Shown one piece after another: positions 6,388 through 13,640 of a stretch of DNA of 17,945 bases. The stretch covers positions 1 through 17,945 of the forward strand of contig JBKPSR010000149.1 in assembly GCA_046735115.1 (NCBI GenBank), written 5' to 3'. The translations under genes were made by a program, and so were the position numbers. The notes below the pieces were generated by a model. It did not search any database, was not told the DNA's origin, and saw nothing but the letters and a program-made list of their open reading frames with translations. The DNA is from JACVRW01 sp046735115. Lineage in GTDB: Bacteria > Actinomycetota > Thermoleophilia > Solirubrobacterales > Thermoleophilaceae. Position 1 is the first letter of the stretch. Each line of letters begins with the position of its first letter.

Positions 6388-9258
6388 CTAGCGCGCGCGG
6401 CGGATGGTCCGATCCCGCCCTGCGCCGCCGAACAGGCGCGCAGGGATCCGGCCGATCACTGTCAGGCGGTCGTTCCCGGCGCCGCCGTAGAGGACAATTC
6501 GCCTGACCCTGGAGGCCGGGCAGCTGACGCGCCGGGGACCGAGACTCCGGCAGGCCCTGCCGGGGCGCAGAAGGGCCAGGCGGTCGCGCACCAGCCACCT
6601 GCCGCCACGCCTACCGACGACCAGGTCGTTGCGGACGCCCGGCGCCCCGCGCGCGATCAGCGTGCCGCGCCTGAGGAGGACGGTGCCTCTCGGCGGAGCA
6701 GGGCTCGCAGGCAAGAGCGGGTTCCCGCCCAGCACGCCGCCCCCCGGCCCGGTGCCCGCCAGCGGCGGCTCGGCTGCGGGCGGCGCAGGGTCGCTCGGCA
6801 GCGGTTCCGACGCGAGGATCTTGGCGAGGCGGTAGTGGTCTCCGATCTCGCCCGCACTCAGCGCGCGCGGTAGAGGGCGACCTCGTCTGCCTCTCCGCCG
6901 GAGAACACCGGGTTGATGCCGTTCTTCATCACATGCCAGGGCCCGACCGCGGTCTGCGAGCCGGCGCCAGTTGACGACGAGTGCACGGCCTCGCCGTCGA
7001 CGTATAGCGCCGCGGCGGCGCCGCGCTTCGCGGCGGCGATGTGGTGCCACCCGCCGTCGCGCACGCTGTCGATGGGCAGGCCGGTGTTGAAGCCTTGCCC
7101 ACCCAGGCGATACGCGAGCTTGCCGTCCGTCGCAAACGCGAGCAGCCATCCCTGTCCGCCCGTCGCCGTGTTGTCGCGGAGGACCGTCGTACCCGACCGC
7201 CAGCGGAACCAGCCCTCGAGCGTTGCGTCCGTCGCCAGAGGCGCCCCGGCGCTCGCCATTTCACCGCTCGCCCCGTCAAAGCTCGAAGAGGTGTCGCCAA
7301 CCGCTCCGAGCACGCCCGGCTGACCGAGCACGTAGCGCCCTGTGAACGAGCCGGGCGCGGAGGCCGTCTCGTCGCCGGCGGTGTTGCCGGAGAGCTCGCC
7401 GAGCCGCCAGTACGCCGCCAGGCCCTGCGTGCCGATCACCGCGTCGCGGTATGCGTCTGAGGACGCACTGGTGCCCGCGACGAACACGCGATCGTCGCCT
7501 GACGCGCTGCCAGTCGCGTTGTCCGCGACCACGCGATAGTGGTAGAGCCGCCCGGGCTGGAGTCCGGGCAGCGCCACGCTCACCTGGTGGAGCTCGGAGT
7601 CGCCCGGCAGCGTCTGGGCGCTCGTCACGGCGCCGTACTCCTCGGTCGGGCCGTACTCGACGGACCAATGAATCGCTTGGTTCTCGGGGCTCACCGCTCC
7701 GTGCACGGTGCTGCCGTTCGCGCCGCCCGTGTGGACAGTCGGCGGCGCGGGCAGGTCGACGAGGATCTCCTCCACCAGAGTGGCCGACGCCCCGTCGTCA
7801 TCGGTCACGGTCAGCGCCGGGAAGTAGCGCCCGCTCGCGGCGTAGGTGTGCGACGGCTCCGGCCCCGTCCCGGTCGCACCGTCGCCGAAGTCCCACTCGT
7901 AGCTCGCGATCGAGCCATCGGGGTCGCGCGAAGCCGTGGTCGCAAAGGTCACCTCCAGGGGAGCGCGACCGCTTCTGACGGCCGGCTCGGCGTCGGCGAT
8001 CGGCTGCGCGTTCGTGGCGCCCGGCATCAGGGCGTGGATCTCGGTGTCGTACGCCACGTAGCTCGGGTAAGCCCCGTTCATCCAGAGGATGCTCATGTCT
8101 CCACCGCTCGGGCTCATACCGCGCGGCGAGAGCGGTCGCACGTTCTTGCCCGGCGCGGAGGTGATCGCCTGCGACGTCCAGGTGGTGCCCCGTCGCTCGT
8201 TGTCCACTGCTCCACCTGGAACGAGCTGCCGACCTGCCGTGAGAGATAGACGCGTGACGGATCCTCGTGGTCCAGCGTCAGCCCGCCCGAGTAGTCCGGC
8301 GAGCCGCCGTCCTCGCGGAACGTTCCGCCCGCCGGCGTGATCTGGTGCACGTCCCAGGCCGAACCGGTCCAGCGCGCATAGTGGTAGCGGTGATCGGATG
8401 CCGTGGGGAAGCTCGCGAAGACGATCACCGGGCGCCCCGCCGAGTCGGCGGCCACGTCGTGAACCCATGCCTGCTCGGCGCCGTCGTAAATCAGATCGCC
8501 CTCGCCGGGCGCGATCGGATCGTCGAGCGACCCGATCTGCTGTCCACCCACACCTTCGATCTTCCCGCGGCGCACACGGGCGTAGTAGATGTTCACGTCG
8601 CTGAACTCGTTCGGGTGCGCGTTCGTGTACGCGAGGTGAATCGTGTCGCCGCCGCTCGAGTCGTACTTCACATAGGGGCGCTCGCCCGGCATCGTGATGA
8701 GCGTGCGCGCCGGCGACCAGGTCGTCTCGCCGTCGTCCTGGATGGAGAAGGTCGGGTTGTAGTTCCCGCCGCGCCAGAACAGGTATGTCCGGTGCTCGGC
8801 CTCGAGGCGGATCGGATTCGGGTACGTGTAGCCGCGGATACCGGTGGTGTTGGTCGGCACCATCCGTGGGGCTTCCCAGGACGTCACGTCCTCAGGGTTG
8901 GACGAGACGCGGTAGTGCATCGCGGGGCCGACGTGGCGCGAGTAGTAGACGACAAGCCGTCCGTCCGGCCGCACCTGGATCGACGGGTTCGCGTGGTCGT
9001 CCTTCTGGAGCCGCGCCTGGAGCACGGCAGTGATGCCGTGGCCCGTTCCGTGGTCATAGGAGCTGATCTTATGTCGCCTTCTTCGTCCACCCAGCCGACG
9101 TATGTCCTCGTGTGCGCGCCGGTGTAGGTGACGGCGCGCGGATCGCCGAACCAGGACCAGGCGCCGTCACCGATGGGGCGGATGGCCGCCGAGGCTGGCT
9201 GGGCGGCGCTGGCGCAGAGTGCGCAGACCGCGGCGATCAGGGAGAGATGGAGCCTCAC
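6388..9258 (-). pseudogene. Secreted BNR_4/PKD/Fn3/LamG protein, three frameshifts
   Basis: Read on the - strand from GTG 9258, this is one gene of about 957 codons spread over three frames. It opens with a signal peptide (hydrophobic core, cleavage near AQPASA). A BNR_4-type beta-propeller follows (residues ~26-410: GDGAWSWFGDPRAV, TYVGWVDEEGDI, DDHANPS, WTTSDG, ILWMNGAYPSYVAYDT). Next are a PKD domain (~417-507, YEWDFGDG), an Fn3-like domain (~505-593, YHYRVVADN) and a LamG domain (~600-800, GWHHIAAAKRG, ALYVDGEAV, DEVALY). A linker and a short GGAGND end complete it. The domains continue in another frame near 9067-9070, 8188-8191 and 6862-6870, and each break is repaired by adding one base. 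Between the breaks no stop interrupts and the domains are well conserved, so decay is recent or the sequence is wrong. An intact product would be an extracellular carbohydrate-binding or polysaccharide-degrading protein. A polysaccharide lyase role is possible but no catalytic residues were identified. Confidence 0.85.
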
Positions 9259-9266
9259 GGCGGCCG

Positions 9267-9272
9267 AGCGTA
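9267..9272 (-). promoter_or_regulatory. Candidate -10 box (TACGCT) for the BNR_4 gene
   Basis: On the - strand TACGCT matches TANNNT and ends eight bases before the GTG at 9258. That predicts a transcript starting about two bases before the start codon. It supports choosing GTG 9258, which also starts the signal peptide correctly, over the in-frame start far upstream at 9417 that would overlap yebC. No -35 is recognised. Confidence 0.3.
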
Positions 9273-9390
9273 GCCCGGTGAGGTCCGGGAGCGGCGCGTC
9301 GTCCCACAGGTTCCCGTCCTCGTGCTGCGGGCGGCTGAGGCTTTCTCTGAGGCGGCGCACCGTTGCGTCGAGCTTCGGTATTTCGCGACG

Positions 9391-9396
9391 TAGACT
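9391..9396 (+). promoter_or_regulatory. Candidate -10 box (TAGACT) for yebC
   Basis: TAGACT lies nine bases before the yebC ATG in the 147-base divergent region 9259-9405. The start of transcription would be near 9403, leaving a leader of about three bases, and no Shine-Dalgarno sequence is present. A TTGCGT at 9363-9368 resembles a -35 but is 22 bases away, too far for normal spacing. Apart from this and the divergent TACGCT box, nothing else is seen in the region. Confidence 0.35.
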
Positions 9397-9405
9397 TGAT
9401 CGCCT

Positions 9406-10152
9406 ATGGCGGGTCACTCCAAGTGGGCATCAATCAAGCACCGTAAGAAGGCCGTCGACGCGAAGCGCGGAGCCCTCTTCACGAAGCTCACGCGCGCGAT
9501 CACGGTCGCCGCGCGCGAGGGTGGGCGAGATCCCGACGGCAACCCGTCGCTGGCGCTCGCCATCCAGAAGGCCAGGGACGCCTCGATGCCGAAGGACAAC
9601 ATCGAGCGCGCGATCGCCAAGGGCACCGGAGCGGACTCCGATGCCGACGCGTACGAAGCGGTCGTCTACGAGGGCTACGGGCCGGGTGGCGTGGCCGTGC
9701 TGGTCGAGGCTCTCACCGACAACCGCAACCGCACCAGCTCCGAGGTCCGGCACATCTTCACGAAGCACGGCGGGAACCTGGGCGAGCCGGGCTCGGTCGC
9801 GTGGACCTTCGAGAAGAAGGGCGAGATCGTGGTCGACGGCTCGCGCTATTCGGAGGACGACCTGCTCCCCGCGATCGATGCCGGCGCGGAGGACGTCGCG
9901 CTCGACGGCGACGTCTGGGAGGTCGTGACCGGACCCAGCGAGCTCACGGCCGTCCGGCAGGCGCTCGAGGCGTCCGGGGTCCAGATCGACTCGGCCGAGC
10001 TCGTCCAGCGCCCCACCACCCGGACCCCCGTCGAGGAGGGCCGGGTGGCGGCGCTGATGCGCCTCATCGACGCCCTCGAGGAGAACGACGACGTGCAGGG
10101 CGTGCACGCGAACTTCGACGTGGACGCCGAGGTTCTCGAGCGGGTCTACTGA
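9406..10152 (+). CDS. yebC: YebC/PmpR family protein (translation or transcription factor)
   Basis: The 248-residue protein has the family signature from its first residues: MAGHSKWASIKHRKKAVDAK, then FTKLTRAITVAAREGG, DNIERAIAKGTG, YEGYGPGGVAVLVEALTDN and NRTSSEVRHIFTKHGGNLG, with the conserved PGSVAWTFEKKG. It has three alpha/beta domains and the full length usual for the family. YebC proteins were described as DNA-binding regulators; more recent work on the family links them to ribosomes and to easing translation of proline-rich stretches. In actinobacteria yebC normally lies just upstream of ruvC. Here four genes and about 2.3 kb separate them. The ATG at 9406 was chosen because the family N-terminus begins exactly there. 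The identification is certain. Confidence 0.97.
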   Translation: MAGHSKWASIKHRKKAVDAKRGALFTKLTRAITVAAREGGRDPDGNPSLALAIQKARDASMPKDNIERAIAKGTGADSDADAYEAVVYEGYGPGGVAVLVEALTDNRNRTSSEVRHIFTKHGGNLGEPGSVAWTFEKKGEIVVDGSRYSEDDLLPAIDAGAEDVALDGDVWEVVTGPSELTAVRQALEASGVQIDSAELVQRPTTRTPVEEGRVAALMRLIDALEENDDVQGVHANFDVDAEVLERVY

Positions 10153-10157
10153 TTCAG

Positions 10158-10775
10158 GTGGGAATCTACGGCGAGCAGGTTCTACCGCGGATAGTGAACG
10201 TCGCGTGCGGGATGAAGGTCGCCCGCGAGCAGCGGCAACGGGTGTGCGAGGGCCTCCATGGAGAGGTCGTCGAGGTGGGCTTCGGGTCGGGACTCAATGT
10301 TCCCTTCTATCCCGACGCCGTGAGCAGCGTTGTGGCGATCGAGCCCGCCGACGTCGGCTGGAAGCTCGCCGCGCAACGCCTCGCGAGCTCGAACGTCCCG
10401 GTCAAGCGGTCCGGACTGGACGGCCAGTCCCTCCCGCTCGCCGACGACAGCTGCGACGCCGCGCTGACCACATGGACCCTCTGCACGATCCCCGACGTCG
10501 AGGCCGCACTGCTCGAACTGCGTCGCGTGCTCAAGCCAGGCGGGACGCTGCACTTCGTCGAGCATGGGCTGGCGCCCGACGACTCGGTGCGACGCTGGCA
10601 GCACCGGCTCGAGCCGATTCAGAAACGCGTCTTCGGCGGATGCCACCTCACCCGCCCCACGGTTGACCTACTGAAGGGCGCGGGACTCACGATCAGTGAA
10701 CTGGACGTCTACTACGAGAAGGGCACGCCGAAAGCGTTCGGCGCCAATTCGCTCGGCGTCGCTATAGCCCCCTGA
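10158..10775 (+). CDS. Class I SAM-dependent methyltransferase (METTL7-like)
   Basis: The 205-residue protein starts at GTG 10158, five bases after the yebC stop; the family-typical MGIYGEQVLPRIVN begins there, although the frame is open much further upstream. The Rossmann SAM-binding motif I is VVEVGFGSGLN (residues 37-47), followed by an acidic end of strand beta-2 in VVAIEP. Motif post-I/IV regions are LPLADDSCDAALTTWTLCTI and LRRVLKPGGTLHFVEH. The later WQHRLEPIQKRVFGGCHLTR segment resembles the same place in animal METTL7 proteins, which methylate small thiols, and in related bacterial UbiE-like enzymes. No membrane helix is seen. The substrate cannot be told: a small molecule or lipid is more likely than nucleic acid. 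It follows yebC closely enough to be read from the same transcript. Confidence 0.88.
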   Translation: MGIYGEQVLPRIVNVACGMKVAREQRQRVCEGLHGEVVEVGFGSGLNVPFYPDAVSSVVAIEPADVGWKLAAQRLASSNVPVKRSGLDGQSLPLADDSCDAALTTWTLCTIPDVEAALLELRRVLKPGGTLHFVEHGLAPDDSVRRWQHRLEPIQKRVFGGCHLTRPTVDLLKGAGLTISELDVYYEKGTPKAFGANSLGVAIAP

Positions 10776-10790
10776 CGCGGCGCAACCTGG

Positions 10791-11135
10791 GTGTCCCTGA
10801 GCGCGAAGCTGCAGCTCAAAGCGGGCCACGCGGTGGCCCTGATCAACCCGCCTTCGGGGTTCCGGCTCGATGCCCCTACTGCTGAGCATCGCGAAGACGC
10901 GGTTTTGCTCTTTGTCCGGGATCGGGAGGAGCTGGAGAGGCTCGGCGAATCGTTCTTCCGCGCCGCGCGGGATGATCGGCTTGCCTGGCTCGCCTACCCG
11001 AAGGCCGGGCAGCTCGAGACCGATCTCAGTCGAGACATCCTGCGGGAGCAGACGAAGTCGCGGGGCGTCAGGCCGGTGCGACAGGTCAGCATCGACGAGG
11101 TGTGGTCGGCGCTTCGGTTTCGCCCGCTCACCTAA
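10791..11135 (+). CDS. Small conserved hypothetical protein (DUF3052-like)
   Basis: The 114-residue protein starts at GTG 10791, 15 bases after the methyltransferase. Its sequence has a compact alpha/beta look: KLQLKAGHAVALINPP at the start, LLFVRDREEL in the middle, then LAWLAYPKAGQLETDLSRD and a final VSIDEVWSALRFRP. The YPK ... TDL.RD and IDE.WSALRFRP segments recur in a widespread small bacterial family that I recall as DUF3052, with no established function; that name is from memory and not verified. There are no cysteines, membrane segments or catalytic motifs that I can point to. Its last eight bases overlap, tail to tail, the end of the - strand propeller gene (11128). It probably belongs to the yebC-methyltransferase transcript. 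Confidence 0.75.
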   Translation: MSLSAKLQLKAGHAVALINPPSGFRLDAPTAEHREDAVLLFVRDREELERLGESFFRAARDDRLAWLAYPKAGQLETDLSRDILREQTKSRGVRPVRQVSIDEVWSALRFRPLT

Positions 11136-12048
11136 CGGCCAATGCGGTGATCGCACCGATCCGCTCGCCGAGCTCGTACCAGCTTTCGCCGCCGTCGTCG
11201 CTCTGGAGCAGCGTGCCGTCGCCCAGACCGGCGAATAGCTGCCCGGGCGCGGTCGCAAGCGCGTAGACGTGGGAGTCGAGCGGGCCCTCGACTGCCTGCC
11301 AGGGGCCGGAGCCTTCCCAGCGGTAGATCGCGGAGTCGGATGGGTGGCTCCCATGCGCCTCGAAGGGGCCTGGGGCCGCCGACACGAACCAGCGGTCCGG
11401 ATCGGCCGGGTCGACGGCGAGAGCCCAGGCGTAGCCGCGCTCTCGCCCGGCATCAGCTCTGTCCCAGCGGCGACCGCCGTCGCGGCTCCAGGCAGCGCCG
11501 TCGCCGCCGGCCTCGTAGGCCCGCCCGGGAGCGCTCGGATGCCACGCCAGGCAGTGCACGTCGCGGGCCGCCTCGGGCCGGTGATCGCTGAACGAGCCGC
11601 CGCCGTCTTCGGTGCGCATCACACCGCCCAGCTCGATTCCCACCAACACCACCTCGCGATCGTGCGGGCTCGGTGCGATCCAGCGCACGTGCGAAGTCCA
11701 TGGCCGGGGCGGAAAGCTCCAGCCCGCCCGCGACGGGATCTCCTGAAGAGCCGCCAGCTCCTCCCACCCCTCGCCGCCGTCACGGCTGCGGAACAGCCGG
11801 CTCGGCTCCGTGCCGGCGTACACGGCGCCATCCGCCGCGCTCACCGCGACGCTGAAGACATCGGGCTCCGGCAACGGCAGCTCCTCGAAGCTGTCGCCGC
11901 CGTCGGTGCTGCGCTTCAGCCCACCTCCCCGACAGCCGACGTACACCGTGTCGCCGTCGAGCGCCAGGCACTGCGCCCCCGAACCCTGCAGGCGTGTATG
12001 CGCACCGACCCTGACGAACGCGTCTCCGGTCGTCGCAAACAGCTCCAT
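11128..12048 (-). CDS. Asp-box (BNR/YCF48-like) beta-propeller protein
   Basis: The 306-residue protein starts at ATG 12048 on the - strand, preceded by a GGGG stretch that may serve as ribosome binding site. It contains five Asp-box repeats of the S/T-x-D-G-G-x-x-W/F type: RSTDGGDSFEEL, RSRDGGEGWEEL, RTEDGGGSFSDH, WSRDGGRRWDRA and QSDDGGESWYEL. They are spaced irregularly over the whole length, as in sialidase-like or YCF48-like propellers. No signal peptide or membrane helix is visible, so it is probably cytosolic, unlike most relatives. Asp boxes are structural turns and say nothing about catalysis; no sialidase arginine triad was identified. It lies 19 bases after the SnoaL-like gene and both face away from ruvC, so they probably form a two-gene operon. 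Similar genes are often annotated as exo-alpha-sialidase or glycosyl hydrolase, which I do not think is justified. Confidence 0.85.
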   Translation of the reverse strand: MELFATTGDAFVRVGAHTRLQGSGAQCLALDGDTVYVGCRGGGLKRSTDGGDSFEELPLPEPDVFSVAVSAADGAVYAGTEPSRLFRSRDGGEGWEELAALQEIPSRAGWSFPPRPWTSHVRWIAPSPHDREVVLVGIELGGVMRTEDGGGSFSDHRPEAARDVHCLAWHPSAPGRAYEAGGDGAAWSRDGGRRWDRADAGRERGYAWALAVDPADPDRWFVSAAPGPFEAHGSHPSDSAIYRWEGSGPWQAVEGPLDSHVYALATAPGQLFAGLGDGTLLQSDDGGESWYELGERIGAITALAVR

Positions 12049-12067
12049 CCCCACAGGATGGCGGCTA

Positions 12068-12451
12068 CTACGCGAGTCCCGCAGCCTCGACGGCCTCGGA
12101 TCGGTCTCTGAACTCGCGTTTGCGGACGCACTGGCCGTCGCTAAACGTGTAGACGTCGAATAGGCGCTCCTCGTACTCGATTCCGCTGCCCCGTCCGCGC
12201 GCCGAGTAGTAGACGGTGACGAGAACCTGGTCCCCAGCGTCGATGAATTCCTCCGGAATGGTCTCCTGTTCGTCCCAGGTGCCGTCCCAGCGCTCCCACA
12301 TGGCGCGCACTTCCGCCCGGCCCCTAACCGGGAGCTCCTGGCCGACTTCGTAGACGACGTCAGGGGCGAGGCACGCCGCCGCCTGCGCATAGTCGCCGCG
12401 CCGGTAGTTCTCGAAGAGCCGCTTGACGACCTCGACGTTCGCCTCCGACAT
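12068..12451 (-). CDS. SnoaL-like / NTF2-fold small protein
   Basis: The 127-residue protein starts at ATG 12451 (MSEANVEVVKRLF); an in-frame TTG at 12472 would add seven residues but the family start is at the ATG. The pattern NVEVVKRLFENYRRGDYAQA, CLAPDVVYEV, GRAEVRAMWERW, a run of beta strands (VLVTVYYSARG, RLFDVYTFSDG) and the ending DRSEAVEAAGL is typical of the SnoaL-like NTF2-fold proteins that occur in many copies in Thermoleophilia-type genomes. Members are small cone-shaped alpha+beta dimers acting as polyketide cyclases, hydrolases, or ligand binders; here no catalytic dyad is obvious. It is the first gene of a - strand pair with the Asp-box propeller and diverges from ruvC with a 60-base gap. 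The function is unknown beyond the fold. Confidence 0.85.
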   Translation of the reverse strand: MSEANVEVVKRLFENYRRGDYAQAAACLAPDVVYEVGQELPVRGRAEVRAMWERWDGTWDEQETIPEEFIDAGDQVLVTVYYSARGRGSGIEYEERLFDVYTFSDGQCVRKREFRDRSEAVEAAGLA

Positions 12452-12495
12452 CGCGCGGCAGTATCGCGACAAGGGGAGGCGTCCGCCTCTCGCCG

Positions 12496-12501
12496 CAGAA
12501 T
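12496..12501 (+). promoter_or_regulatory. Weak candidate -10 box (CAGAAT) for ruvC
   Basis: CAGAAT keeps the A at position 2 and T at position 6 of the -10 consensus and ends ten bases before the ruvC GTG (12512), in the 60-base gap shared with the divergent SnoaL-like gene. It would give a leader of about four bases. There is no clear Shine-Dalgarno or -35, and the match lacks the first T, so it is weaker than the other boxes noted. Confidence 0.2.
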
Positions 12502-12511
12502 CCCCCTATCA

Positions 12512-13000
12512 GTGATCGTCCTCGGCATAGACCCGGGCACGGCGAACACCGGGTATGGGGTCGTGCTCGCGCACGGCGGCCGGCTCGCGGCGCTCGACGG
12601 CGGTGTGATCGACACGCGTGCGGGCGTGCCGCTCGAGCGGCGGCTCGCCCAGATTCACGCGCGCGTGTGCGACCTGATTCGCGACCACCGGCCGGCGGCG
12701 GTCGCCGTCGAGGATCTCTACTTCGGCCGGAACGCCCACACCGCATTCGCGGTGGGGCAGGCGCGCGGGGTCGTGCTGCTCTCCGCCGGCATGGCCGGCA
12801 TCCCGTGCTTCTCGTACACGCCGCAGGCGGTGAAGCAGGCCGTCTGCGGCACCGGCTCGGCCGCGAAGGACCAGGTTCAGCGAATGGTGGGCGCGCTGCT
12901 CGCGCTGCCCGAGCCCCCGCAGCCCGACCACGCGGCCGACGCGCTCGCGGTGGCCATCTGTCATGCGAACGGGGCTCCGCTGCAGGAGGCGCTCGGGTGA
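12512..13000 (+). CDS. ruvC: Crossover junction endodeoxyribonuclease RuvC
   Basis: RuvC (162 residues, usual length) is the dimeric RNase H-fold nuclease that cuts Holliday junctions after RuvAB branch migration. The start is GTG 12512, giving VLGIDPGTANTGYG with catalytic D7. The second acid is E67 in AVAVEDLYFGRN, and the last pair is H140 and D143 in PDHAADALAVAI. E. coli has aspartate at the first of these two positions; histidine is known at the same place in Thermus RuvC, so the active site looks complete. The GQARGVVLL and YTPQAVKQAVCGTGSAAKDQV segments are typical. It is the first gene of the ruvCAB set. A 22-codon reading frame that overlaps its stop codon links it to ruvA. Confidence 0.97.
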   Translation: MIVLGIDPGTANTGYGVVLAHGGRLAALDGGVIDTRAGVPLERRLAQIHARVCDLIRDHRPAAVAVEDLYFGRNAHTAFAVGQARGVVLLSAGMAGIPCFSYTPQAVKQAVCGTGSAAKDQVQRMVGALLALPEPPQPDHAADALAVAICHANGAPLQEALG

Positions 13001-13065
13001 GCTGGCGCCGCCGTGTCCTGAGACGCCGGCTCCCGCTGCCGCTCCGCCGGAGGGTGTTCGCGTGA
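12997..13065 (+). CDS. Possible 22-residue arginine-rich linking ORF
   Basis: A GTG at 12997 overlaps the ruvC stop (GTGA), and the short frame ends at TGA 13063-13065, which overlaps the ruvA GTG at 13062 (again GTGA). The 22-residue product would be very arginine- and leucine-rich, with about half basic residues (for example SWRRRVLRRR). It would carry ribosomes from ruvC to ruvA by termination-reinitiation across the 61-base gap. High G+C makes such short frames likely by chance, and the peptide has no recognised relatives, so it is offered as a candidate only. Confidence 0.2.
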   Translation: MSWRRRVLRRRLPLPLRRRVFA

Positions 13066-13640
13066 TCGCATCGGTCCGCGGCACGATCATCTCGCAGCTC
13101 CCCGGGGAGGCGGTCGTCGAGGCCGCCGGCGTGGGCTACCGGTTGAGCATCTCCTCCGAGACCCTGTCGGCGCTGCCGAGGGCGGGGGAGCAGGCGATGC
13201 TTCTGACGCACCTGATCCTCCGCGACGACGGCATGCACCTGTACGGCTTCGCCACGGAGGCCGAGCGCGAGCTCTTCCTGATGCTGATCGGAGTTCAGGG
13301 CGTGGGGCCCAAGGTTGCTCTGGCGGTGCTCTCGGGCGGGGCGCCGCGCGAGCTCCTGAACGCGATCGGGTCGGATGACGCGGCGCGCTTCCAGGCGGTG
13401 CCCGGGATCGGCAAGCGCACGGCCGAGCGCATCATCGTCGAGCTGCGCGAGAAGGTGGCCGGCCGGGTCACGGACGAGATCGTTGTGCGCCGCACCGCCT
13501 CGGATGACCCGCGTACGCTCGCGCGCGAGGGTCTCCTCGGGCTCGGCTTCGCGCCGCAGGAGGCGGACAAGCTGCTCGACCAGGCCGGCGGCGAGACGCC
13601 GGAGGAGCTAATCGCCGGCGCGCTGAGGGCCGCGCGATGA
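13062..13640 (+). CDS. ruvA: Holliday junction branch-migration protein RuvA
   Basis: RuvA (192 residues, normal length) binds the four-way junction as a tetramer and loads the RuvB motor. The N-terminal OB-fold is recognisable (VIASVRGTII, VVEAAGVGYRL, THLILRDDGMHLYGF). Two helix-hairpin-helix motifs follow: LIGVQGVGPKVAL (residues 75-87) and AVPGIGKRTAERI (112-124). The C-terminal RuvB-binding domain III is EGLLGLGFAPQEADKLL, and the last residues overlap ruvB. GTG 13062 was chosen because similarity starts there. The in-frame ATG at 12963 would add 33 alanine/proline-rich residues overlapping ruvC and is less likely. The last codon overlaps ruvB by ATGA. Confidence 0.96.
   Translation: MIASVRGTIISQLPGEAVVEAAGVGYRLSISSETLSALPRAGEQAMLLTHLILRDDGMHLYGFATEAERELFLMLIGVQGVGPKVALAVLSGGAPRELLNAIGSDDAARFQAVPGIGKRTAERIIVELREKVAGRVTDEIVVRRTASDDPRTLAREGLLGLGFAPQEADKLLDQAGGETPEELIAGALRAAR

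Noticed and set aside
8188..8191. Programmed frameshifting as explanation for the frame breaks
   Set aside because: No slippery heptamer or downstream structure is evident, and three independent breaks in one gene are far better explained by base losses or sequencing errors.
9801..10157. Upstream extension of the methyltransferase frame inside yebC
   Set aside because: The region codes for conserved YebC residues in another frame; the methyltransferase family start matches GTG 10158.
12963..13061. 33-residue N-terminal extension of RuvA from ATG 12963
   Set aside because: It overlaps ruvC and is Ala/Pro-rich; RuvA families begin at the residue given by GTG 13062.
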